A stretch of 64,000 bases of DNA from contig OZ020616.1 of assembly GCA_963971575.1 (NCBI GenBank), positions 19,727,535-19,791,534 on the forward strand. The letters are read 5' to 3'. Below the pieces are notes generated by a model. That model was not told the DNA's origin, did not search any database, and saw only the letters and a program-made list of their open reading frames with translations. Below are positions 54,774 through 64,000 of the stretch, one piece after another. Every line of letters begins with the position of its first letter. Position 1 is the stretch's first letter. The stretch comes from Liopterus haemorrhoidalis. Its lineage: Eukaryota; Arthropoda; Insecta; Coleoptera; Dytiscidae. The translations under genes were made by a program, and so were the position numbers.

Positions 54774-55112
54774 TTATAGCACGTCTGTAGAGCAATCGAA
54801 TAATAAATAAATAGGTGTCATTTCCTTTGGGTCATCTTGAAGTGGGGGGTTTTTTGTTGCAGGTACCGGAAACGGAAGAGAAGTATGTATATATAGGCGT
54901 GCCATGAGTCTTATATAAGGTAAGTCCAGAGGTGCATCAAGAGTAGCCGTACAACACCAGCGATCAGTCGAGTACAGAAGTTCAAATGGAAGAACACGTA
55001 AACTTTTCTGGCCAGTCGCAACTACCCGCGTTGGTTCACGGAACATTACGGCCGATTGGTTTGTATGTGTACTAAAGGTCAGCACGGGCCTAATTTTATA
55101 AATTTGACTCAC
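54774..55112. other. Unidentified open region with splice-like sites
   Basis: The minus strand is open for 112 codons (MSQIYKIRPVLTFSTHTNQS...). The plus strand has TTTTTTGTTGCAG (about 54865) and ATAAG|GTAAGT (about 54921). One plus frame reads GKSRGASRVAVQHQRSVEY, then FWPVATTRVGSRNITADWF, with a single stop upstream. The two readings conflict. It could be a decayed or non-coding exon; no family is recognised. Confidence 0.25.
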
Positions 55113-55204
55113 CTCCGTTATATTACCGAATCAACTCTGGATTAGGATCTGACCTAAACAAATTTTTATCTCGGTCCGAATAAATCTCGTTTAGAAAAAT
55201 AATA

Positions 55205-56000
55205 ATATTAAAACAAGGGATGGGGAGTCGGCAAAAAATTACCGACTCCTACTCCTAACTCTGATTTCGACTCCGACTCCGACTCTCGACTCCTTTCAGT
55301 CGTAAATCGTAAAATCTATTCTAAATGTTTAAGCGAGACTAAATGTAATTTTCTTAAGTTATCACTTAACGCTACGTACAACCCCCAGAGATTATTAGTT
55401 TCTTATACAAAACTAACAATCTGAAATAAAATTAGTGACAATCTATACGTCAAATTTTGCACAGAATTTTTGTCTATCTAATAGGATATTTTTGATTGTA
55501 GAAAAAATTATTGTAAAAAGGTTATTGCTAAATAATTTAATAATAGGTATTACACAACAATGTTCTGCAATTTTTTAAATATATTTGTGGGTTTCAAATA
55601 ATTTTTATATTTATATAGTTTTGTGAAGAAATGTTCAAATAATACGTTAACATTTTTTTCGACATGATTGTTTATAGTTAAGAGCCATCGTCGATTAATA
55701 TATTAATATATATATTAATCAAATTTTATACTGGAAAGCATGAAGGAAACCGGGTAAAACCAGTATTGAATATTTTTAATTTCATTTTTGTTTTTGAACA
55801 GAGAACAAAATGTCGTTCCTGTTTCCGTGCTTTAAAAAACTCTAGTAATATGTTTATTTTGCTTTCGTTTTCGGTTTGTTCTCATCCTTGATATTAATTG
55901 AATTAAAGAGTCGGGAATCGATAACTTTTTCCGACTCCCGACTTCGACTCCTCCAAAAAGTTTCGACTCTTCGACTCCCGACTCCGACTCCTCATCCAAT
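55205..56000. mobile_element. hAT MITE E, copy 2
   Basis: GGGATGGGGAGTCGGC at the left, GACTCCGACTCCTCATCC at the right. 55740-55930 matches the complement of 14580-14740. Interrupted by a family A half-element. No clear 8-bp duplication. Confidence 0.78.
55376..55700 (+). mobile_element. Family A, left half only
   Basis: ACTAACAATCTGAAATAAAA through TTTTTTCGACATGATTGTTT follows 62210-62490 closely. The right half and right terminal repeat are missing. Confidence 0.75.
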
Positions 56001-56206
56001 TACTAGTGGTAGGACTTAATTACGCTCTAAACTAAATTTAATAGGTCTGCATGGCGTAGTTTTTAAATGTAAAATTTGGCACCTTTTAAATTAATTTTTA
56101 TCACTGATTTCCATAAAAAAAATTATTCAGTCGCTAACAATACTAGTTAAAATAATGAACGGAATTAATTAACTTGTCATTAAAAATTTACCTCAATAGG
56201 CTATTT
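56001..56206. other. No recognisable feature
   Basis: Short AT-rich spacer. Confidence 0.45.
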
Positions 56207-57640
56207 TAACCCTTTAAGTGGAACTAATTGGAATTTTCATTTTTATAAGTTGTCACGAGCTCTCCTTTTAAGGTTTGAAGTGGGCTTTTGCTTAACAAAA
56301 GGCACTTTCCAGGTTGCTGTAAAGAGTAACTCGGAGTTACTCCGAACAGTTCGTTAGTGTTCCAAGTTAAAGTACTCCACACTCCCAAACTACATTAGAA
56401 CTACATTCCCTCTTCCCCTGAAGGACTTAACTAAAAGTGTGTTCATTTGTTTTGCCCAACAAGGGCGGCTCAAGCCGGTATTCAGGTGATGCACCGCATC
56501 GGGGCGCCGAGTCGAGGAAAAAATGTATAGCCTATTACAATATGAAAAAAGCTTTAATTAAAATAATATTCATTTTTGTAATAAGTATTTTGACCTTTAA
56601 CTAAATCTAGCAAAAACTACTTTTATTTACTGGGCGGTACTTCAGACTTCTAGTAAAAAGGGGCGCCATGCAAGGAAATTTAGAAAAAACTACTTTTTTT
56701 TACTGGGTGGCATTCATCAAAAAAATTATTTAAAAAAATATATGTGGGGGGGCAACCTAATTTTACATCGAGGCGCTAGGTACCCTTGAGCCGACCCTGT
56801 GCCCAACCTACACTGAACTACACTACAGCTACGTTATGGCGTTCGTTTGTGTTCCGACACCTGTACGTAAAGTGTTCGTTTGTATTTATGAACTTGTTCA
56901 GGACAGGCAAAATCTACACTTGCTCGAGAGTGAGTGTAGATTCAAGCAACCTGTAAAAGACCGGCAAACTTAATCTAACTTGGTTATAATCTGTATTCGG
57001 TCTAGCGGGAATTTTTATTTTACATCTATCTATCATATATCGATCATGAATCGAGTAATATGAATAGAAGGAAAGTACTTTTCCTACAATGCTGGTAACT
57101 AACATAAATAAATTCAAGTTTTATAAAATCTGTCAAAACTTGAATTTTTATTATTTATTTTTATAAAATTTATTTCAACTGTTAAACTGTTCATATTATC
57201 TTATTTATTTACTATTAATTTAGCACAAATTTGATTTAAAAAGGAAGGTTATCAACTTTGTCTTGAAATATCATTCGCCTGCCTGGAAAACCGTTCGTTT
57301 GTATTCCTGTTTCGAGCAGTTCGGAAAAAGTTTTTAGTTGCACTGTTACGTCAGTTGCTCTTGTCCTGGACAAGTTTGGTGCAACACAAACGAACAAACC
57401 TTATTTTCAGAACGTCGAGTTCGATTGGAGTGTGGGTAAACGGTTAAATTCAAATTGCGCCTTCTGGACTAAACGGTGTTCCAAGTGTAATAATTTCAGA
57501 ACAGTTCAGATTAGTTCGGAGTGTTTCACACCTAACTGGAAAGCGTTCATTATGATCAGAGCCTCACCTAAACGGCAAAAGTTACTCGCTTAAAGAATTC
57601 AAAATCCAGTTCCGATTAAACCAAAGGAACAGGCTATACC
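56207..57640. mobile_element. Family D MITE split by a 1.2-kb insertion
   Basis: Left end TAGGCTATTTTAACCCTTTA; right end CCAGTTCCGATTAAACCAAA then GGAACAGGCTATA. The insert (about 56318-57540) is bounded by CAGGTTGCTGTAAAGAGTAA and GTGTTTCACACCTAACTG. It contains repeated GTTCGTTTGTGTTCC-type motifs and itself carries a hAT MITE. The insert family is unknown. Confidence 0.6.
56462..56799. mobile_element. hAT MITE with perfect 8-bp target duplication
   Basis: Ends AAGGGCGGCTCAAGCCGG and CCCTTGAGCCGACCCTG; TGCCCAAC is duplicated at 56454-56461 and 56800-56807. The first base of the left repeat overlaps the target, so the boundary may shift by one. Confidence 0.88.
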
Positions 57641-58439
57641 CCTGTTCAACCAATTAGTAAAGCTTTTAACTTTGAATTGTAGACACATTTGAAGAGGGTT
57701 ACTTGTTTGGAGAATTGTGGCACAATCATATTCACAATTTTAAGGAAGCGATATACACATAATATTTCATTAATAAACATAAGAATATATTTGCCGCTTG
57801 ATATGAATGTTTTTAATGTATTTCTTAGAATGACTTACTTTGCTCGTTCACTAATAGTTACAAACAGTAATTTTAAATAGGTAAATAAAGTGATTTCTAG
57901 TGTCATACATACATATTATATATTTAAAATTCAATTCATAATTAAATAAATGATATTCCCATTCAATTTTCATTGTAGATAATTTTATAAAATTGGATTT
58001 TTTACTGGGGTGTGAAAACACATTTGGAGATTAAGGGGTGCCGGCAGCTAAAAAGGTTTAGAACCACTGTTCCACAAATTTGAGATTTTATTATGTAAAT
58101 ATTTTTATTTAATACATTTAGATCAGATCACAGGTCTAATTTTTAAAAACATATCACTCAAAAACTATTGCAACTCTTTTTTTCGTACATAGAATAACGG
58201 ACAAAAACTTTCCCCCACACTATATCATCCAAAGAATTGTCCGAAAAAATTGAAAATATTCTATAAAGTGCACATTGCGGTAAATCGAAATAATACAACA
58301 GGATTTTTTTTTCATTAAAAATATTTCTAGTAAGGTAACCAAATGAAACATATTGATATAGGGCAGTCGGCGAATCATTGCAGTTGCGTCACTGGAAACG
58401 TCACATCTTTTTGTGACGTCATGTTTAGTACGTCTACAT
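57641..58439. other. No gene; three repeat remnants
   Basis: AAAGGTTTAGAACCACTG (about 58053) is a solitary hAT end. 58150-58330 resembles H1 interior on the minus strand. GTCGGCGAATCATTGCAGTT (58367) is a half of palindrome I. Confidence 0.5.
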
Positions 58440-59340
58440 AGCATCCATTTAACGAATGTAAAATTCGTACGCTGTCACTTGTATCGTAATGAAATTAAAA
58501 TATAAGAATAAGAACAGAATAGAAACAAATAAACTATCCTAATAGGCTAAGTAGTCCTAAAAAAATCCAAAAATATGATCAAAGAAAAGAAAATAGAAAT
58601 ACGTTGAATTTAACCTAAAAAGCTATGCACTACACACAATATCAAATGGAAATCTATAAGATATCTATAAGAAAATATATAATATAACTAATATAACTAA
58701 ATATAACTAAATATAACTAAACACAAAACTGCTAGATAAACAACAAACTAAATAAAAAGATTTTAGAAATTGCTACAAGTTAGATATGTGAACACAAGTA
58801 TCAAAACATTAGAGCGTATTATAAAATGTCAAATGTAAACATCGTTTTATTTAGCGATACCAATACAAATGTCCGTATATTAAATAAACACTTTTAAAAT
58901 TTGTAAATTTTCAAAATGTCTATCGAACACAAACTAAATATTCTAAGACTTCAAAAGGTATGTTTTAGTAAAATAAAAGAGTGAATCTATAATTCACATG
59001 CAAAAAAAATCGATTTAGTTCTTTTTTCGCCACTAAGTTTGTCGTTGAAGTTATGACGCAAAATGACCAACTGCGTTGATAGAACGACTATAGTAAACGA
59101 TTGATAAAGGTTAATGAAAATTTTTTTTTTTTGTACTTTTGAAAAAATAATTTTATTTTATTTTTATTTTTTTATTTTCATGATTATTCTTCACACTTAG
59201 ATTAAAAGATGAATACATAATTTTTTAAATCATATTTATTTTGTCTCAATTGTCACAGATATTCTTCCAACTGTTGTTCAGAACATTGATCATTCAGACC
59301 CTTTGTGGTCAACAATCTAAGGCGGTCAGCATCGAGTTAC
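58440..59340. other. No recognisable gene
   Basis: AT-rich; a short AATATAACTAA microsatellite at 58680-58720. Confidence 0.45.
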
Positions 59341-59342
59341 TA

Positions 59343-59402
59343 TCCAGATACCTACGAAATCCTGAAATGTGTAAAAATTCACACTTCACATAATTTTTTT
59401 AT
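59343..59402 (+). mobile_element. H1 3'-end fragment
   Basis: AGATACCTACGAAATCCTGA, then GTGTAAAAATTCACAC and a T-run: the H1 3' subterminal repeat and hairpin without the rest. Confidence 0.65.
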
Positions 59403-59703
59403 TAACCATCAACCATTCTCAGCATAATGTTTGGACACTTTATAAATTAGTTAATCAGATGCACCCATCACTTGGTTTGGTACTTAGAGAGACCGTTTAC
59501 AAACGAGCGTACTCAAAACTAAACTATACTCAGACGTTGTACAACTACACCTCGCCACCCTTCATGGAACACTCAACTATCACTCTACGATGAGCGATGT
59601 CGGATTAACTTGAACACACAAAGATCTCATAAGCATTGAAACGTTTTTCTTGTCCATATAATGAAATTCCAGAAAAATAAGTTCTCCGTGTTTGAACCTA
59701 TAG

Positions 59704-59911
59704 CAGTGGCGTAGCGAAAGGTTGGCTTTTTGGGCAAAGGTATAAAATTTGCAGCCATGTCGCCACAAGCAATTTACTGCGAGTATTTAAAAGAAATATT
59801 TTTAGGAATTGGAATAACAATAAATTTGGTAAAAATATTTACACCAATCCATAAATTTCGGCGCCCCCTAAATATTGGCGCCCATGTCTCCAATCTGTCG
59901 TTACACTACTG
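59704..59911. mobile_element. hAT MITE with perfect 8-bp target duplication
   Basis: Ends CAGTGGCGTAGCGAAAGG and GTCGTTACACTACTG; ACCTATAG is duplicated at 59696-59703 and 59912-59919. GGCGCCC repeats lie near the right end. Confidence 0.92.
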
Positions 59912-60204
59912 ACCTATAGTTATCGAGCTCGTATTTCTAGATTTATGATTGTTACGAAATGTAAAATGTATTTTTATTCAATAAAAATTATTAATCAATA
60001 AATGTTTATAACATTAACAATTTTTATTTTAGTCAGGTTTAGAATAAAGAAGACATAATCTAACATAATTCAGCTAAGGTAGGTCCTTTTATATTTATAA
60101 ATTTACAGCCATATCTTGCATAAAAATAATAATAGGTTCCCAACGTCTAGGTGGCGTATAAGGACAGATATGGTAAGTTCTCCGTTTCTAAATCTCTGAT
60201 CATA

Positions 60205-61090
60205 GATATGAAATCCACGTGGTCAGGGTGACGTGTCGAGCGGTCCTATTAACCTTGTATCTACAGGTACTCATTTAAAGTAGTTGAGGCTAGAGTTTCT
60301 GATTTCTTGACATTTTTCATTTCTCGAGAAATGAAAAATTAGACTTATTTTCTCGAGAATTCTCGAGAAATCTCGAAAATAATTATTAGAATATATATCT
60401 TTTTTTAATGTTGAAAATATTGTAGAGGATAAAAATATGTTAAAATTATAGTCAACTTTAAAGTACTAAAGTATTCATTTAAATAACATTAGAACAAATG
60501 GATAACGGGGTTTTAAAAATGATTACGAAAACGGCACGTAATTACATAATCATTGAAAATACATAAATATAATTTTCAAAAAATTAAGAAATTAATAATA
60601 ATAGTAATAATTATTTTATTTAACTTGCAGGTAATCTTTTACATACCAGTTTTAAACTGAACAAAAAATTAAATGTAATTGATTATAATAAATAATACAC
60701 TAAATTAAAATAAAAGATTACAATAAATGCTAATTAGCTAAATATTATAAATCGCTCCTTATCTGTTACCACAGTTGCGTTGCGGGAGACAGAAGACAAA
60801 TTTTATCAAAATTAAATTATAATCAGTGACTCACTAAACATTATATTTTTAAAAAATAGTTTTTTATAAGCACATTGCGTTTAACTTGGAGTCCAGAAAA
60901 ATTTACATTTCTCGAGAAATGAGAGAGATTTTTTCTAGTTGAGGCGGAGTCGACCCTAGAGTTAACTTCACAATATCAGGAGATGATAATCCCAAAGGAG
61001 GTGGGGGGGATTCGAACCCGAGTCCCTGTGCTCCATAGACAACCGACTTACCACGAAGCCATGGAAACTCACCTTGCCTAGTGCGGTTAA
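60205..61090 (-). mobile_element. SINE C split by a MITE
   Basis: Head on the minus strand at 61005-61075: CATGGCTTCGTGGTAAGTCG box A-like, CGGGTTCGAATCC box B. The tail GTCACCCTGACCACGTGG is near 60220. Confidence 0.75.
60294..60937. mobile_element. MITE with CATTTCTCGAGAAATG ends
   Basis: CATTTCTCGAGAAATGA occurs in both terminal regions. The host SINE sequence TAGTTGAGGC is repeated on both sides (60284-60293, 60938-60947), so the duplication is 8-10 bp. A hAT is probable. Confidence 0.7.
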
Positions 61091-62195
61091 TAAGTAGTGA
61101 AATAGTTCCGAGCTAAAAAAAGTACACATATGGAAATATATTTTTTAGAAGAAACAAGTGATCATCCCTTCGTAGTACTTGTGCTTAGACATGAGTAAAG
61201 AAATGCATTTGGTATTTAATAGTTTTATTTAACATAAAACTAAATTTTCGACTTTACAATAAGTGCTGAAAATATCGTCCCCCAATTTGGACATATTTGA
61301 ACTCTTCTGGGCACTTTTTCATAAACTGAGTCCCGTAAAACAGAAGCAGTGAAGTGGGATATTCAGTGTTGTAACTAGAATTTTTGGACTAGGATGCAAA
61401 CACTTGTGGGACCTTCGAGGAAGAGGATAGGTGCCGGGGCCATAATAGCAAATTTTTATTTTACCGCGAGCTCTTAATTACTCCGAAGCAGAAACACTGC
61501 TTCTATATGAGACCCTACCCTAAAGTATATTATCTTCGCTTAGTTCACCCAATGTTTGAGAGTGGTTCTTGTACACAACTCTTTTTGCTGCTTCCCAAAA
61601 GAAATATGGTGATCAGCACGAACAAAACTCCTTTGAAATTACCCGACCCTAAAAAAATCAGTTGCGATCACACTTTATAAACACAATCAAAAATCGTGTA
61701 CTGAAGAGACCTCACAACGCGAAAAACTGTCGAACATCGAAGTTTTGCCCACATAAAGTTATAATTATAACTGGGGTAAGTATGATAAATAGATATGCAT
61801 TTGAGGTAAGTACGAACAAAATTTGTTATGCCTAGTTTTACTGATTTTTTATGCCTACCATTCAACAAATAGCGCTAGGTAGTTAGAAGTATGCAGTAAC
61901 CTTAATATTAAATCAAAAGAATTTTCATCTTAAATTCTTCAACAATTTATAATTATTTTTTTAATGCTACCGATTACACAGCACAAAATTTTCATCTAGA
62001 TAAGATCTGTTTTTTATGACGGTGAATCTGATATATGAAGGAATAAAAAAAAATAAAAGAATGCAATTTTTAAAAATTAACATAATGAAAGATCATTAGT
62101 TAAATTCTAATTTGGCTGTTTATTTATTTACCAGAATTTTTTTGGGACTGTCTTAAAGTGGGGGACGCTGTCTTAACAGTGCTATAAATAAATAA
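61091..62195. other. No recognisable gene
   Basis: CAGTGTTGTAACTAGAATTT (61363) resembles a hAT left end; no partner or gene was found. Confidence 0.4.
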
Positions 62196-63390
62196 ATAAA
62201 TATAACCCCCACAGATTATAAATTATACAAAACAAACAATCTGAAATTAAATTAGTAACAATCTATACAACAAAATTGGCAGCGAATTTGTATCTATCTA
62301 ATAGAATATTATTATAAGCAGAAAAAAAAAGTTGTTAACATTTTATTGCTCAATAATTTAATAATAGATATATGGTAATAATTTAATTTAATTTTTTAAA
62401 TATATTTGTGGGTTTAATATAACTTTTATATTTATATAGTTTTATGTAGAAATGTTTAAATAATACGTCAACATTTTTTTGGCATGATTATTTATAGTTT
62501 AGAACTTTCATATTTCTTGATAATGGAATGCCACTTGGTAAACATGTTCTTTATGAATATTAAATCATTTTTACTCGCAGCACCTCTATTGAGAACCGCA
62601 GCAGATTCAAAACGGCGATCAAGTACAATAACTAAGTAATTTCTCAATAGTACAAAATAGCTAGGTACATACAATGCGATCATTAATTCCTGAACGTTAT
62701 GTAATACTTGACAGAAATATTTAGTTATCAAACTTATTTCCAAGTTCATGTACACATAAGCGTACGTTCTATTTTTATTTCTTTATACGAATTAATTATT
62801 AAATGAACAGTTTTTTCTCTACACGCCAATGAGTTGATAACAAATATTAAGTTAGTAACAGATTTTCGTTGTACCTCGGGTGAGATCGGGCCAACGAAGT
62901 AATCTGATTGGTTCCTTGTTAAATTGTGATTTTCAGCTGTGAATTACAATACAGTTTTGATATTTTAAAACCCATTGTTTACCATTATGTAATGCTCAGG
63001 AATTAATGATCGAACTGTATTTGTAGAACGAAGCTTGAGCTACAATTTGCCGCATCGTACGCAAATATGCGGCGATTGGTTTACAAGATGGCATCTATAA
63101 TGCAAATTGTTTATTTACAATTACATAACAACGTTGTTTCAATTTTTTTTTCTGTTTCGACAATTAGCCAGGACAATTCTTATTTTTGAAAAAATCCATG
63201 CCTGAACGGGATTCGAACCCGAGACCTTAACAACGCAGAGCACATGTGTTACCACTACGCTACGTCGGTCGGCTTGTTTACTATATATCATATTCATATA
63301 GAATAGAAATTCGCTGCAAATTTTGAAGTACAGATTATTAATAATTTAATATCAGATTACCAGTTTTGTACATCATATGCAATCTTCACG
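62196..63390. mobile_element. Family A MITE, long copy
   Basis: ACAATCTGAAATTAAATTAG at the left; TTTAATATCAGATTACCAG at the right. The interior has a second inverted pair (TAATTCCTGAACGTTATGTA at 62684, TATGTAATGCTCAGGAATTA at 62985) absent from the 946-1672 copy. SINE S2 is inserted near the right end. Confidence 0.75.
63158..63280 (-). mobile_element. tRNA-derived SINE S2, copy 2
   Basis: Minus strand: CGTAGCGTAGTGGTAACACA box A, TCGGGTTCGAATCCCG box B, TTGTCCTGGCTAATTGTCG tail. Differs from 42484-42608 at few positions. Confidence 0.85.
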
Positions 63391-63392
63391 CC

Positions 63393-63470
63393 TCCATAGC
63401 TCAATGGTTTTGGACTAAGACGCGATATCTTTAGGATACGAGTTCGATTCCTGATCAGGTTGAATTTTTT
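63393..63470 (+). other. tRNA-like sequence, SINE head or module
   Basis: CCATAGCTCAATGGTTTTGG is a strong box A and CGAGTTCGATTCCTG a good box B. The 5' GCCTCCA has no matching 3' strand, so this is not a tRNA gene. Confidence 0.55.
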
Positions 63471-63649
63471 ATATCAATTTTCTATTATACCTACTTATCG
63501 CATTTATCTTTTCAGTTACTCTGAATGATCTCTAATTTACTTCCCCAATATAATCTTCTTTGGACGCTAATAGCTGTAGATGCACTGCTCTAAAAATGTT
63601 GACAAATTAACTAACTTTTTACAAATTAATTAACTCGTTATCAATTGCA

Positions 63650-64000
63650 GAGCCGTAGCAATGTTTTTGGTGTCCTTGGCAAATACTTCAAAAAATAGCG
63701 CCCTCGGGAAATAAAAGTAGATATTTGTAAACGTCTTTTTCACATGGGGCACGAGCCCAGGGCCCCCAGTTTGATGGGGTCCTCAAAATGCCGAGGTCGT
63801 CGTTTACACGGAAAAAAAGGAGCTCAATTTTTAGTGCAAATTTACTACAATTTTACTACTTTTATTAAAAAAAACCTTGTAAATGAATCGGCGGACTTGA
63901 GTATCTCAGCCTTACATACTCTATTAAAAGCAGATAAATTATAAGAAATTTTCCCAAATGTGGAAGTTGTCACCAATTGTAGTGGACAGCGCTCAATTTC
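63650..64000. mobile_element. Possible hAT left end running out of the window
   Basis: CAGAGCCGTAGCAATG resembles the CAGTGGCGTAGC ends seen at 59704, followed by GGCGCC-type and GGGGCACGAGCCCAGGGCCC sequence. The right end would lie beyond 64000. Confidence 0.45.

Overview
The window is AT-rich eukaryotic DNA, almost certainly from an insect. The reasons are several mariner/Tc1 transposase fossils, a large variety of hAT MITEs with 8-bp target duplications, tRNA-derived SINEs, a 5'-truncated LINE, and Helentron/DINE-1-like elements with GTCT microsatellites. I cannot place it to order from sequence alone. There is no bacterial-type gene organisation, no CRISPR array and no rRNA. No tRNA-like sequence here has a convincing acceptor stem.

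Only one segment looks like host protein-coding sequence: a proline-rich exon on the minus strand at 18920-19276, with a good 3' splice site and an ELDLSK motif near its end. I cannot name the gene. A hAT MITE (18346-18766) lies just downstream of it. Three other GC-richer open patches (34030-34205, 43130-43450, 54860-55112) stay unidentified.

Layout. 0-9 kb: mariner fossil, minisatellites, hAT transposase pseudogene, two related foldback elements, four hAT MITEs. 9-16 kb: inverted-repeat elements, SINE, hAT MITEs including a GGAGTC-rich one. 16-21 kb: two inverted copies of Helentron-like family H1 flank the exon. 21-32 kb: satellite-like family J, Helentron-like family H2, hAT and Harbinger-like MITEs, a third H1 copy, clusters of TA-flanked MITE family D. 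33-38 kb: degenerate tandem array, SINE C, nested pogo-like and mariner MITE, palindromic mariner. 38-47 kb: family J, SINEs, LINE tail in a MITE, an H2/mariner/palindrome compound. 47-50 kb: hAT-in-hAT nest at least four levels deep. 50-64 kb: more hAT MITEs, Harbinger-like MITE in a hAT, mariner pseudogene, fourth H1 copy, long-TIR family A, SINEs.

The most unusual signal is family H1. It has GTCT repeats, subterminal inverted repeats and a 3' hairpin, and three copies carry three different tRNA-like modules (box A plus box B) at the same internal position. Because many families recur here, other copies act as empty sites, so several insertions and TA/TAA/8-bp duplications can be verified inside the window.
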